The notes: generated by a model not told the origin, from the sequence alone. A stretch of 64,000 bases of DNA from DASXRU01 sp034665305 (GCA_034665305.1 JAXDFZ010000004.1:19471-83470), one strand, 5' to 3'. Shown: positions 20,033 through 29,313, counted from the stretch's first letter. Program-made: numbers and translations.

Positions 20033-20632
20033 GTGAAACCACGCCGCACTAAATATATGGATCGCTTGGTCGCCAGTGCGGTCCTGCTGTGTTCGGCGGC
20101 GACAATGGGGTTTGCGACGATTCGCGGCAACCGCGCGGTGCAGGAAAATTTCCCCCCGCCGCCCTCGGATCGCACCCTGGTTTACTGGCTGCCGGCAAAG
20201 GATGGTGCCCTCGCGCCGCTACCGACTGAGGCGGCAACGACCACGCTGCATCCGGAAGTTCCGGCGGGGAGTGATAAGATGGGCCGCGTTGAATTTAAGA
20301 GCGAGACGGCGGCGACCCTGATCGCGAACGGCCAGCCGCATTTTTTCCTGTTTGTTCCGGATACGCCGGGCGTTCATCCACCATTGCTGGTGCGGCTGAC
20401 GGCGAAGGGTCGCACCCGACGCGCTACCGCAATGGCCCAGCGGGGACAGCGGGGCCTGGCGATCGTTTCCGAAGAGATCGTTAAGCCGCATTATCGGGTT
20501 TTGCGCCGGGAGGGTGGAATGATTTATATGGAAGTCTGGTCGCGCGAACCGCTCGAGTCTGGTGAATATGCCTTTATCGGCTCTGACCTGGCACACGTGC
20601 CAACTTTCAGAGTCAGCGAGAACCTTAAATAA
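20033..20632 (+). CDS. Exported protein of unknown function
   Basis: A 199-residue protein starting at GTG 20033; ATG 20057 is an alternative. An N-terminal hydrophobic segment (RLVASAVLLCSAATMGFA) acts as a signal peptide or anchor. The mature part is rich in beta-type sequence, with a central FFLFVPDTPGVHPPLLVRLT and a C-terminal MEVWSREPLESGEYAF. This resembles small periplasmic proteins that assess or present surface features, but I cannot name a family. It lies 25 bases ahead of a TlpA-like thioredoxin gene on the same strand and may share an operon with it. Confidence 0.65.
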   Translation: MKPRRTKYMDRLVASAVLLCSAATMGFATIRGNRAVQENFPPPPSDRTLVYWLPAKDGALAPLPTEAATTTLHPEVPAGSDKMGRVEFKSETAATLIANGQPHFFLFVPDTPGVHPPLLVRLTAKGRTRRATAMAQRGQRGLAIVSEEIVKPHYRVLRREGGMIYMEVWSREPLESGEYAFIGSDLAHVPTFRVSENLK

Positions 20633-20657
20633 TTATTTATCCGAAGGAAGAACTGAA

Positions 20658-21326
20658 ATGTCTTTATCCCGAAAGCCTTTAACCAAACCGAAGAAGTTTT
20701 GGACCGCCACCCGTGTCCTGGGAACGTTGATCGTGCTGTCGCTAATCGCGGCGTTCGGCTTTTCCAGTTGCACTTCGTCGGACGAGCCGAAAACGGGGAA
20801 CACGTCCAACGGTGCAGCGCCGTCTCCGCCCGCGCTAAAGGCCGCCCCGGCTCCCCAGCCGGAAACTATGCCGGCATTGCCGGACAGTATCCGTGATGCC
20901 CAACTTACGACGGTCAACGGGGAAGACTTTAAGCTGGCTGACTATTCTGGAAAAGTGATATTGGTGAATCTTTGGGCCACCTGGTGTGGGCCCTGCCGGG
21001 TGGAAACCCCGCACCTGGTCACGTTGTACAAGGAATACAACGAACGGGGCTTTGAGATAATCGGGTTGACTACTGAGAACCCTGAAACCTCCGCTGCCAC
21101 CGTCAAGGAGTTCGTGCGCGCGAACGGTGTGAAGTATCGCATCGGCTGGGCCAGCAATGAATTCGCAGGGACCTTAATGCAGGGTCGAAACTCGATTCCG
21201 CAGAGCTTTATCATTTCCCGCGATGGCCGGATTATGAAGCGCTTTGTTGGCTTCAGTCCGGTGCAAACGCCGCCCCAAATCAAGGAGGCCATCGAGGCAG
21301 CGCTGAACGATAAGACCAAAGCCTGA
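20658..21326 (+). CDS. TlpA/ResA-like thioredoxin lipoprotein
   Basis: A 222-residue protein. The N-terminus has a basic stretch, a hydrophobic segment and a lipobox-like FSSC, so it is probably lipid-anchored facing the periplasm. A proline/alanine linker follows, then a thioredoxin fold with the active site WCGPCR preceded by ILVNLWATW, and the cis-proline region SIPQSFII. Such proteins reduce disulphides in exported cytochromes or metal-binding proteins. I chose ATG 20658 because it follows a good ribosome site (GAAGGAAG) and gives a compact signal. A second thioredoxin of this type (25289) lies in the metal cluster downstream. Confidence 0.9.
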   Translation: MSLSRKPLTKPKKFWTATRVLGTLIVLSLIAAFGFSSCTSSDEPKTGNTSNGAAPSPPALKAAPAPQPETMPALPDSIRDAQLTTVNGEDFKLADYSGKVILVNLWATWCGPCRVETPHLVTLYKEYNERGFEIIGLTTENPETSAATVKEFVRANGVKYRIGWASNEFAGTLMQGRNSIPQSFIISRDGRIMKRFVGFSPVQTPPQIKEAIEAALNDKTKA

Positions 21327-21360
21327 TCCTCGCTAGGGCCCGGCACCGCGAACCGGGCAG

Positions 21361-21573
21361 CTACTTGGAATCTTCAACCTCAAGCTCGCCTTCTTTTTTT
21401 AACTCGCTGCCTTCGCGCTCGAGTTCGCTGTTGTCCAGCCCTTGGCCCACACGCTCTTTGGCACGGCCTTCGGCGCGTTTCATCTCCGCCTCAACCCGTT
21501 CCTCAACCAGGTCGATGGCTGCGGGTTCGCCGGTCTCTTCCTGGCTTACGACCTTGTCTTTATCAATTTCCAT
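21361..21573 (-). CDS. Small CsbD-like stress protein
   Basis: A 70-residue, highly charged helical protein. The segment AEGRAKERVGQGLDN followed by EREGSELKKEGELE resembles the CsbD pattern of repeated Glu-Gly-Lys motifs, although the tail is more acidic than usual. CsbD proteins are abundant under general stress and their biochemical role is unknown. I chose ATG 21573 because a strong AAGGAGA lies 7 bases ahead; the 22 upstream in-frame codons lack one. It is on the opposite strand to the surrounding cluster. Confidence 0.6.
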   Translation of the reverse strand: MEIDKDKVVSQEETGEPAAIDLVEERVEAEMKRAEGRAKERVGQGLDNSELEREGSELKKEGELEVEDSK

Positions 21574-21724
21574 ACCGTCTCCTTGGTTCCCTGGGAAAGT
21601 TTTCTGAACCCGGGCATCATCGCAATTCCGGCGCAGCATTGCAAAATGCGAGCGCCGTAAACGCGCACGCTAAGTTTGCTAATAACTCGACAATCGGCTC
21701 GTGGTAGCAGTAGACTAGGCCGCA

Positions 21725-22300
21725 GTGAAATCGAATTCTCCCTTGCGAACTTTCCGCTCCGTGCTGGCTACCACGCTGATGTTGTGGTTTGCGGGCGCCG
21801 GTTGCTTGTTCGTTAGTTACGCACACGGCGCGTTGCCGGGATCGGACGCGGCGACGGAATCAGCCTGTCCTGCCCATCAGCCGGCGGGAAACGTTTCGCT
21901 TCATCACGCTACAAATGCCAGCGAACCTGTCGCGGCGATGTCGAGCGACACGGTCGTCGTTGACAGCGGACATAGCTGCTGCAAAATACAGGCAGCTGCG
22001 GCTGCGCCAAAACTACACACCGCATCAACCAGTGAGTTGGCGAACAGCATTGCCGTTGCGCGGCAAACGCGATTAACCAGCCTGCCGCCGCCAGCGGGCG
22101 CAATGAACTGCTGCCCTTTAATGAGCACGGCCGTCGCTGCCGTATCGAAGCCGCGCGCGAACGAAGCGACTACCACAGCGGTTGAGCCGGTCGCGCTAAC
22201 GGCGTTTCTGAACCAACAAGAGACTGCTTCAAAAAGTACTCCGCTGCGATTGCCCAATCGCGGTCATACCTACCTGCACTGTTGTGCATTCCTGATCTAA
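21725..22300 (+). CDS. Exported Cys/His-containing protein of a metal-handling cluster
   Basis: A 191-residue protein starting at GTG 21725. One hydrophobic segment near the N-terminus (LATTLMLWFAGAGCLFVSYAHG) acts as a signal peptide or anchor. Three separate double-cysteine motifs follow (HSCCK, MNCCP, and C-terminal YLHCCAFLI) in an Ala/Thr-rich background, along with scattered His. Such CC pairs suit soft metal ions like Cu(I). I recognise the pattern from proteins next to copper-resistance genes but cannot name the family. It begins a same-strand run ending in a CopA-type ATPase, which supports a metal role by context. Confidence 0.65.
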   Translation: MKSNSPLRTFRSVLATTLMLWFAGAGCLFVSYAHGALPGSDAATESACPAHQPAGNVSLHHATNASEPVAAMSSDTVVVDSGHSCCKIQAAAAAPKLHTASTSELANSIAVARQTRLTSLPPPAGAMNCCPLMSTAVAAVSKPRANEATTTAVEPVALTAFLNQQETASKSTPLRLPNRGHTYLHCCAFLI

Positions 22301-22306
22301 AGAGCC

Positions 22307-22366
22307 GTAAGACAGAAACCCGTGTCTGTCTCGCAGAGTTAATGACAGACAACACGTCTGTCTTAC
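22307..22366. repeat. Short palindrome, GACAGA/TCTGTC type
   Basis: GTAAGACAGAAACCCGTGTC (from 22307) is answered by GACAGACAACACGTCTGTCT and TAC up to 22366. A related palindrome occurs at 49034-49112. Confidence 0.7.
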
Positions 22367-22428
22367 TGACGATATCAGTGTGTTCGCTGGTATCGCCGCT
22401 CCCTTTCTTTAGACAGGAGAACTACAAA

Positions 22429-22683
22429 ATGAAAAAAGTTAAGAGGCTGACCCTGGCATTGGCCTGCGGTCTGGTGCTGGCTGCTTCGGCGACTGGCTTC
22501 GCCCAGGGCAATCCCCAGGACAATAAGAGCAAAAAGCCCGAGGCGTGTTGCGCAGCAAAGGAAGGCAAGGAAGGCAAAGACGATTGCTGCAAAGGCGACT
22601 CATGTTGCAAGAAGGAGTCCTGCTGTTGTAAAGGCGGCGAGTGCCCCATGCATCCGCAGGACAGCAAGAAGAGCAGCTCGTGA
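22429..22683 (+). CDS. Small secreted Cys-rich (metallothionein-like) protein
   Basis: An 84-residue protein. The signal peptide covers residues 1-25 (basic MKKVKR, hydrophobic core, cut after GFA). The mature chain carries twelve Cys, mostly in CC or CCC clusters separated by Lys/Gly (ACCAAKEGK, DDCCKGDSCCKKESCCC) and ending ECPMHP. It probably binds soft metals such as Cu(I) in the periplasm. A CAGGAGA ribosome site precedes the ATG. It is not a recognised metallothionein family; the assignment rests on composition and on neighbouring copper genes. Confidence 0.75.
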   Translation: MKKVKRLTLALACGLVLAASATGFAQGNPQDNKSKKPEACCAAKEGKEGKDDCCKGDSCCKKESCCCKGGECPMHPQDSKKSSS

Positions 22684-22800
22684 TGATTGGGACACAGACT
22701 GCGGTCTGTGATTCTTGTTATCACCATCTGGCCAAGGGCGCGGTGCTTTGACGGCCGCGCCCACGCCGGGTTTCTTCAATTCAAAAAGCTCGGACGAAGC

Positions 22801-24633
22801 ATGATGCATAATTGTAAGAAGGGATTGGGAGCGATCTTGCTTGCCGTGTCGCTGTTGTCAGGCGGCGTCGCCCACACATTTGCCCAACATCAGGGACACG
22901 ACATGCCGGGCATGAGCAAAGCGAAACCGGTCGGGCGGAAAACTGTGCAGAAAAAAAGAAAGGTGGTTCGCAAAAAGCGCAAGGCAGCCGGCAAAAGACG
23001 TCGCTCTGCAGTGAAAACTCCGTCTGTTGTCCCCAGTCCGGTAAGGGCAATGCCCGACCATCAAATGCCGGCCATGCCAAAAGCGCCACCTTCGCCGGTG
23101 GCCCAGCCGACACCCGATCATAGGAACATGCCGGGGATGATGCCGGCCCATCAGAATCCGATATCAGCAACGCCCCAGGCTTCGCCGGAACCACATGTGC
23201 ACATTCCGGGAATGCAAATGCCTTCATCCTCTCCGGCGCTATCGCCGCTGCCCAATCGAACACCTCATAGGCATGGTGACATGCCAATGCCTGCCGCGAG
23301 TCCCGGGGCGCAACCCACCGAAGGTGACGCGCATGATTCTATGAACCATGGGGGTGGTGGCATGCCCGAAGGGACGATGAAAATGGGCCCGCTCCTCGTG
23401 ATGTCCGGTGACGAGATGGGAATTCGCGTCGGCTCAAGTGAAACCAACATTATGTCGATGGGCCAGATGGCATCAGGCACATCGTGGGCGCCGGTGTCGA
23501 CACCCATGTACATGTGGCACAAAGTTTCGGGCGACTGGCTCCTCATGCTGCATGGCGAGGCGAAAATCGGCGTCAACAGTCAGGGTGGACCACGCGGAGT
23601 CACCAAATTTGAATCCGCAAACTGGATCATGCCGATGGCTTTTCACAAATTGGCGAAAGGCACGCTGCAATTGCGCGGCATGTTCAGTATCGAACCTTTT
23701 ACTTTTCCGCGTGGTGGCTCGCCGCTACTTTTTCAAACGGGAGAAACTTACCAAGGCGATCCACTCATCGACCGGCAACACCCTCACGATCTTTTTATGG
23801 AGTTGTCGGCGCAGTACACACATCCTCTGGGCGAGCGCGGTACCTGGTTCGCTTACATCGGTTATCCCGGAGAGCCGGCCCTCGGTCCGCCGGCATTCAT
23901 GCATCGCGCGTCGGCTTCTGAGAATCCGTCAGCGACGCTCGCGCATCATTTGCAGGATGCGACGCACATCAGCTTCGGTGTCTTTACCACCGGCGTTACC
24001 TATCGCTGGTTTAAGTTGGAAGGCTCGATTTTCAACGGCCATGAGCCGGACGAGGAGCGTTACGATTTCGACTCGGGAGCGTGGGATTCCCGCTCGGCGC
24101 GGCTTTCATTTGCGCCCAATCGAAACTGGGCCATGCAGCTGAGCTACGGATTTCTCCGCAGCCCAGAGGCATCAGAGCCCCACACTGACATTCGCCGCAC
24201 GACCGCCTCGCTGCATTACAATAAACCGTTCGCGCGCGGCAACTGGGCTTCGTCATTCATCTGGGGCCGCAACCATGCGACCGGTGAAGGCGAAGTACAT
24301 AACGTCAATGGCTACACGTTAGAGTCGACGGTCAACTTTCACGACCGCAATTATCTGTACACGCGTTTGGAATTGGTCGACAAGAATGAACTCCTGCGCG
24401 CAACAGATCGCGCGCTCCTGGGAATCACTGACGATCACCCCACGTTTCGCATTGGTGCTTTTACCTTCGGAGGCGCGCGGGACGTTTGGAACACTGATAA
24501 GATTTCAATGGCAATCGGCAGCGATGTGACTTTCTATTCCAAGCCCGCCGTGCTCGATCAACTCTACGGCGGTCAACCGGTTTCGTGGAAACTGTTTCTG
24601 CGGCTGCGACCAGCGAAAATGTCCGGGCATTAG
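22801..24633 (+). CDS. His/Met-rich outer-membrane beta-barrel of the copper cluster
   Basis: A 610-residue protein with a signal peptide (about 1-27). A basic Lys/Arg stretch is followed by a region of some 150 residues rich in Met, His and Pro (HQGHDMPGMSK, DHRNMPGMMPAHQN, HVHIPGMQMP). Such Mets motifs bind Cu(I)/Cu(II). The last 400 residues have alternating aromatic/hydrophobic strands typical of an outer-membrane barrel (WFAYIGYPGEPALGPPAFMH, MQLSYGFLRSPEAS). The layout recalls CopB/PcoB, although I cannot show homology. ATG 22801 (followed at once by another ATG) was chosen because the upstream codons do not look like a signal peptide. Confidence 0.7.
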   Translation: MMHNCKKGLGAILLAVSLLSGGVAHTFAQHQGHDMPGMSKAKPVGRKTVQKKRKVVRKKRKAAGKRRRSAVKTPSVVPSPVRAMPDHQMPAMPKAPPSPVAQPTPDHRNMPGMMPAHQNPISATPQASPEPHVHIPGMQMPSSSPALSPLPNRTPHRHGDMPMPAASPGAQPTEGDAHDSMNHGGGGMPEGTMKMGPLLVMSGDEMGIRVGSSETNIMSMGQMASGTSWAPVSTPMYMWHKVSGDWLLMLHGEAKIGVNSQGGPRGVTKFESANWIMPMAFHKLAKGTLQLRGMFSIEPFTFPRGGSPLLFQTGETYQGDPLIDRQHPHDLFMELSAQYTHPLGERGTWFAYIGYPGEPALGPPAFMHRASASENPSATLAHHLQDATHISFGVFTTGVTYRWFKLEGSIFNGHEPDEERYDFDSGAWDSRSARLSFAPNRNWAMQLSYGFLRSPEASEPHTDIRRTTASLHYNKPFARGNWASSFIWGRNHATGEGEVHNVNGYTLESTVNFHDRNYLYTRLELVDKNELLRATDRALLGITDDHPTFRIGAFTFGGARDVWNTDKISMAIGSDVTFYSKPAVLDQLYGGQPVSWKLFLRLRPAKMSGH

Positions 24634-24701
24634 TACGACACGCACTCGTGCCTGTCCGCTCCGCTTACGCTAGCGCCTCTAACCGACGAGGAACAATTGC
24701 G

Positions 24702-25175
24702 ATGACTAACTTACCCAAAGAGAGCGTTTTGATTTTCATTGTGTTGGCGACGCTTACCGCCTGTTCGTCGCGATACCAACCCGCACCGGCCGGAGGAACG
24801 AACTCACCGGCGCCGCAGTCGTCTGCGACAGCGCCCGCTCAAAAACTCATTCTGCCAATACCGGCGCACTTCGATCATCCGCCCCGCGTCTTAGGGCCTA
24901 CCTTGCCCGCCAAAGATTTCACCGGAAAGACGCGCGCGGCATACCAGGTCGCTCAGGAGATTCCGGAGACGCTGGCCCAGCTGCCATGCTACTGCTACTG
25001 CGATCGCGGTATGGGCCATAAGAGTTTGCACAGTTGCTTTGAAGACGAGCACGCCGCGCATTGCGCCGTTTGCGTTGACGAAGCCCTGCTCGCATACAGT
25101 TTAACCAAAGACGCGAAGATGACTCCGCAACAGGTGCGTGAGAAAATTGTCGCGAAATATTCCGTCGAGCAGTGA
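24702..25175 (+). CDS. PCYC-motif lipoprotein
   Basis: A 157-residue protein. The lipoprotein signal ends LATLTACSS (residues 16-24). A Pro/Ala-rich linker leads to a compact C-terminal domain with six Cys: LPCYCYCDRGMGHKSLHSCF, then HCAVCVDE. This is the PCYCGC-type domain (Pfam PF13798), here with PCYCYC. Family members occur near copper and redox genes and probably bind a metal, but no activity is established. A ribosome site (GAGGAA) precedes the ATG. It lies between the barrel and a thioredoxin gene in the same run. Confidence 0.8.
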   Translation: MTNLPKESVLIFIVLATLTACSSRYQPAPAGGTNSPAPQSSATAPAQKLILPIPAHFDHPPRVLGPTLPAKDFTGKTRAAYQVAQEIPETLAQLPCYCYCDRGMGHKSLHSCFEDEHAAHCAVCVDEALLAYSLTKDAKMTPQQVREKIVAKYSVEQ

Positions 25176-25288
25176 TCGTTTTCCCCCTCTCCGCAAGCGG
25201 AGCGGGGATGGGGGAGAGGTGGCCATCGCGCCAACCCGCACCGGAGGGGCAGATAGAAATTAAGAAACAGGTTAGGAACATTCGCCAC

Positions 25289-26230
25289 ATGACACCACGA
25301 AGAAAGTTTCAAGGTCTTACCACGTTGATTCTGGCTTGCTTTGCAGTGGTGCTTTTCGCGGCCACCGGCGCACCGGCGCAAACCAAAACTGCCGCGGTGA
25401 CGTTGCAGGGCCAACTAGTCTGCTCGCTTTGTTGGTTTGAAGCCGATCGAAAAAGCACGCCGTACGGCTCTCCGGCAGATATTCAATGTGCGATAGATTG
25501 CGCCGAGAAGAACATTCCACCCGCGCTGGCGGTCCCGCAGGGCGATGACTTCAAGCTCTATGTTATTGATGAAAGCGACTTTCAAAAGAACAAAACCACC
25601 TGGTTGAGTTACATCGGAAAGCGAGTTGAAATCGTTGGCCGGCCGCATCCGAAGAAAGATAAAGATTACCTCGCCGTCGATCAGTTGCGGCTTCTGCCGG
25701 CCGAGACGAACGGGTCATCGCAATCCCCGGCCGTAATTGGTACCGAAGTTCAACTCGCACTCAAAGACCTTTTCGCTGTTGAGCAAAAGCTCAGTTCCTA
25801 TCGCGGCAAAATCGTAGTTCTCAATTTCTGGGCCACCTGGTGCGTGCCTTGTCGCCAAGAGATGCCGGACCTCGCCGCTATTCAAAATGAATATGCAGCG
25901 CTCGGCGTGCAGGTGGTTGGCGCCGCCGCCGACTCCATTCAGGATCGGCCAAAAGTACTTCAGTTCATAAAAGAGATGCGGATCAACTTTCCGATTTGGG
26001 TCGGCGTTTCCACTGCCGACATGAAGCGCTTCGGACTGGGACCAGCACTGCCGGGCACGGCTGTGATCGGCCGCGATGGAAAGATCCTCTCTCTCAGTCC
26101 TTCCGTTATCACCCAGGTAGAGTTGAAAAAACTGATCGACGGATTGCTGGGAGCCGACGCGCAAACCGTGAAACGTGAAATCGCTTCAGCTCGGCCGGAG
26201 CCGGTTGATGTTTCGCTGGTTCCGAGTTGA
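25289..26230 (+). CDS. Exported two-domain protein: CSLCW metal-site domain plus TlpA-like thioredoxin
   Basis: A 313-residue protein. The signal peptide is at about 1-30 (cut after APA). The first domain (about 35-145) has LVCSLCW and IQCAIDCAEK; its Cys pairs resemble a metal-binding site. The second domain (about 160-290) is a thioredoxin fold with WATWCVPCRQEMPDL and the cis-proline segment ALPGTAVIGRDG. A metal-binding domain joined to a reductase suggests that it delivers or reduces copper sites in exported proteins; this is inference from context. A GC-rich palindrome (CCCCCTCTCC type) lies in the gap upstream. Confidence 0.8.
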   Translation: MTPRRKFQGLTTLILACFAVVLFAATGAPAQTKTAAVTLQGQLVCSLCWFEADRKSTPYGSPADIQCAIDCAEKNIPPALAVPQGDDFKLYVIDESDFQKNKTTWLSYIGKRVEIVGRPHPKKDKDYLAVDQLRLLPAETNGSSQSPAVIGTEVQLALKDLFAVEQKLSSYRGKIVVLNFWATWCVPCRQEMPDLAAIQNEYAALGVQVVGAAADSIQDRPKVLQFIKEMRINFPIWVGVSTADMKRFGLGPALPGTAVIGRDGKILSLSPSVITQVELKKLIDGLLGADAQTVKREIASARPEPVDVSLVPS

Positions 26231-26257
26231 CCGCTTTGACCTGGTGAGGGCCGCGCC

Positions 26258-26785
26258 GTGAGCGGGGCAGGGAATGACAGCAAGCAACGCTGGACCGCGG
26301 GAATTCGGTTGTTGACCAACCAAATTCCCCGCGCCGCCGTACGGCTGACGTTAACGTACCGCGTCCATCCACGTTTGCAAATGGGATTTGAATACAACCC
26401 GCGGGCCCATGAGATTGCGCCCATCGCAAACCTGCTGGTGCTTACCGAAACAAAACGCCGGCCGGCGCTGATGCTCGGCACCAGTTCCGATCGGATCGGT
26501 ACTCCTTCCGGTCAATCGTTTTATGCAACTTTAAGCAAGAACCTGCGGCGCGAAACGGGTTTGCCGATAGCGCCTTACGTTGGCGCCACGTTTGGAACTT
26601 ACGATCATCGCGTGCGGCCGATCGGCGGTCTCAGTGTTTTTCTGAACAAAAACTTTTCGGTCCTGGTCACCTACAACGGAGTGAATGTTCATCCGCTGCT
26701 GATCTTTTCGCACGGTCGTCATGCGCTTTCGCTAATCATGGTGAAGGGACGCGATCCGGGCATGAGTTATAGCGTAACGTTCTAA
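26258..26785 (+). CDS. Probable outer-membrane beta-barrel fragment-like protein of the copper cluster
   Basis: A 175-residue protein from GTG 26258, 27 bases after the preceding gene. There is no evident signal peptide. The chain is rich in alternating hydrophobic/aromatic strands with turns (RLTLTYRVHPRLQMGFEY, LSVFLNKNFSVLVTYNG) and ends in Phe (MSYSVTF), as outer-membrane barrels do. It may be a small barrel whose signal sequence is missed because of an uncertain start, or a decayed larger barrel. I cannot name a family. Confidence 0.55.
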   Translation: MSGAGNDSKQRWTAGIRLLTNQIPRAAVRLTLTYRVHPRLQMGFEYNPRAHEIAPIANLLVLTETKRRPALMLGTSSDRIGTPSGQSFYATLSKNLRRETGLPIAPYVGATFGTYDHRVRPIGGLSVFLNKNFSVLVTYNGVNVHPLLIFSHGRHALSLIMVKGRDPGMSYSVTF

Positions 26786-26950
26786 AGCAAACGCCTGCAT
26801 ATCGGTATTTCAGGGTTGCGCTCCTACGGCGCTTAAAACTAAAAGAAGAACCGCGGGGCTATAAACTTCTCGCCCCGCTGGGGCGAAGCGACAAACAACG
26901 AGCTGTGGGCTTCCAAGCTAAAAAGAAGAATCCCCGATGAGTGGAATGAA

Positions 26951-29311
26951 TTGAAGGAACCTGACTTCCGCAACAACTCCGCAACCGATCCGGTTTGCGG
27001 TATGACTGTAGATCCTGAATCGGCGCCGGGCTCCCTCGAACACGATGGGGTCAAGTACTATTTTTGTCATCCGAATTGTCTGGAGAAGTTTCGCGCTGAC
27101 CCGGAGCGCATCCTTAGAAAAGATGTCGCGCCGATCGCGATCCCGCCAACGCGGTTTCAGCGCACGAAACAAATAGACTTGCCTTCCGTTGAGATCGGCG
27201 CAGCCTATACCTGCCCGATGCATCCCGAAGTCTTGCGTGACGCGCCGGGCACTTGTCCGATCTGCGGCATGGCCCTCGAACCGATCACGGTTTCACTCTC
27301 CGAAGAAGCAAATCCTGAACTCGATGATATGACGCGTCGCTTCTGGAGTAGTTTCGCGTTGAGCCTGCCGCTGTTCTTAATTGGCATGAGCGATCTGTGG
27401 CCGGGAAACGCGCTGGAGCGTCTGATATCGATGACGATTTTGGGTTGGTTGCAGTTGGTGCTGGCGACGCCCGTGGTGTTGTGGGGAGGCTGGCCGTTCT
27501 TCGAGCGCGCATGGCAGTCCCTGATCAATCGCAGTCTGAACATGTTCACGCTGATTGGATTGGGCGTGTCGGTGGCTTACGTCTATAGCGTCGTGGCCCT
27601 AATCTTTCCCACTGCGTTCCCGGCGTCGTTCCGCGAAATGGGCGTAGTGCCCGTTTATTTTGAGGCCGCAGCTGTGATCACGACGCTGGTTTTACTGGGC
27701 CAGGTGCTGGAACTGCGAGCGCGCAGCCGAACCGGCGCCGCGATCAAAGCGCTGCTCGGCCTCGCTCCCAAAACAGCACGCCGCGTTCGCCCTGAAGGAA
27801 TCGAAGAGGATGTGCCGTTGGAAATTGTAAACCGCGGCGACCAATTGCGCGTCCGTCCCGGTGAGAAAGTTCCCGTCGATGGCATCGTGATAGACGGCGC
27901 CAGTTCGGTGGATGAATCAATGATTACAGGCGAAGCGATTCCCATAGAAAAGCATTTCGGCGAACGAGTGGTGGGCGGGACTGTGAACGGCAACGGTTCT
28001 TTCATCATGCGGGCAGAACATGTGGGCGCGGAAACGCTGCTCTCCCGCATAGTGCAGATGGTGGCGTCCGCGCAGCGCAGTCGCGCTCCCATTCAAAAAC
28101 TGGCTGATGTGATCGCGGGATACTTTGTGCCGCTGGTGATCGCAATCGCAGTTATCACTTTTCTTGTCTGGACCAGCTTCGGTCCGGAGCCGCGTCTGGC
28201 GCATGGCTTAATCAATGCGGTGGCCGTGCTGATCATTGCCTGTCCCTGCGCGCTGGGCCTGGCAACACCGATGTCGATCATGGTCGCGATGGGACGCGGC
28301 GCCGGCGCTGGTGTCCTCTTCAAAAACGCGGAAGCGATCGAGCTACTGCGCAAAGTCGACACCCTCGTGGTTGATAAGACCGGCACTTTGACCGAAGGCA
28401 AACCAAAACTCGTCAGCGTCACTTCAGCGGGCGAGTGGAAAGATGACGAGCTCGTACGATTGGCGGCCAGCCTGGAACGTGGCAGCGAACATCCCCTCGC
28501 GTCGGCGATTGTCGCTGCCGCTGCGGATCGTGGTCTTGAACTGGCACCGGCTAAAGCGTTCGCAGCGAAAACGGGAAAGGGTGTAAGTGGAAGCATCGAT
28601 GGTTTGTCAGTCGTGCTCGGCAATCAGGCGATGCTGGGTGATTTGCAGATTGAAGCGAGCGGCCTGGTAGCGAAGGCGGAGAGCCTGAGATCCGAAGGAC
28701 AGACGGTGATGTTCGTTGCGGTCGATGGGCAGGTCGCCGGACTGTTGGGAGTGGCAGATCCCATTAAGCATTCGACTGGGGAAGCGATTCGCGCGCTGCG
28801 TGACGAAGGCCTCACCATCGTCATGTTAACGGGAGACAGTCAGACGACGGCTGCCGCTGTTGCCAGGGGGCTGGGCGTCGAACAATTCATTGCTGAAGTG
28901 TTGCCACAGCAAAAAGCGGAAGCGATTCAGCGACTACAGCAGGAAGGCCACATCGTCGCCATGGCCGGCGATGGCGTCAACGACGCTCCTGCGCTGGCGC
29001 AGGCCGACGTGGGCATTGCCATGGGGACCGGCACCGATATAGCGATTGAGAGCGCCGGGGTGACCCTCGTGAAAGGAGATTTGCGCGGCATCGTGCGCGC
29101 GCGTCGCTTGAGCCGGGCGACTATGCGCAACGTGCGTCAGAATCTCTTTTTTGCTTTCGTGTACAACTCGATCGGCGTGCCGCTTGCAGCCGGCGTGCTT
29201 TATCCGTTCTTCGGTATTCTGCTGAGTCCCATGATCGCCGCGGCGGCGATGAGTTTTAGCTCAGTGTCTGTGATTGGTAATGCGTTGCGGTTGAGGCGAG
29301 GCGAGCTGTGA
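26951..29311 (+). CDS. copA: Copper-exporting P1B-type ATPase
   Basis: A 786-residue inner-membrane pump. An N-terminal YHS domain (DPVCGMTVDP) is followed by a heavy-metal-binding domain (YTCPMHPEV, CPICGMALEP) in place of the usual CxxC HMA domains. Then come the transmembrane metal site CPC (431-433), phosphorylation Asp475 in DKTGTLT, the P1B signature SEHPLA, GDGVNDAPALA, and late-helix metal-site residues in YNSIGVPLA and MSFSSVSV. These mark a Cu(I) exporter (P1B-1). The start is TTG 26951: the nearby ATGs run into a stop. It ends the metal cluster, consistent with copper efflux using the upstream exported binding proteins. No CueR or CsoR regulator is visible. Confidence 0.93.
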   Translation: MKEPDFRNNSATDPVCGMTVDPESAPGSLEHDGVKYYFCHPNCLEKFRADPERILRKDVAPIAIPPTRFQRTKQIDLPSVEIGAAYTCPMHPEVLRDAPGTCPICGMALEPITVSLSEEANPELDDMTRRFWSSFALSLPLFLIGMSDLWPGNALERLISMTILGWLQLVLATPVVLWGGWPFFERAWQSLINRSLNMFTLIGLGVSVAYVYSVVALIFPTAFPASFREMGVVPVYFEAAAVITTLVLLGQVLELRARSRTGAAIKALLGLAPKTARRVRPEGIEEDVPLEIVNRGDQLRVRPGEKVPVDGIVIDGASSVDESMITGEAIPIEKHFGERVVGGTVNGNGSFIMRAEHVGAETLLSRIVQMVASAQRSRAPIQKLADVIAGYFVPLVIAIAVITFLVWTSFGPEPRLAHGLINAVAVLIIACPCALGLATPMSIMVAMGRGAGAGVLFKNAEAIELLRKVDTLVVDKTGTLTEGKPKLVSVTSAGEWKDDELVRLAASLERGSEHPLASAIVAAAADRGLELAPAKAFAAKTGKGVSGSIDGLSVVLGNQAMLGDLQIEASGLVAKAESLRSEGQTVMFVAVDGQVAGLLGVADPIKHSTGEAIRALRDEGLTIVMLTGDSQTTAAAVARGLGVEQFIAEVLPQQKAEAIQRLQQEGHIVAMAGDGVNDAPALAQADVGIAMGTGTDIAIESAGVTLVKGDLRGIVRARRLSRATMRNVRQNLFFAFVYNSIGVPLAAGVLYPFFGILLSPMIAAAAMSFSSVSVIGNALRLRRGEL

Positions 29312-29313
29312 AC

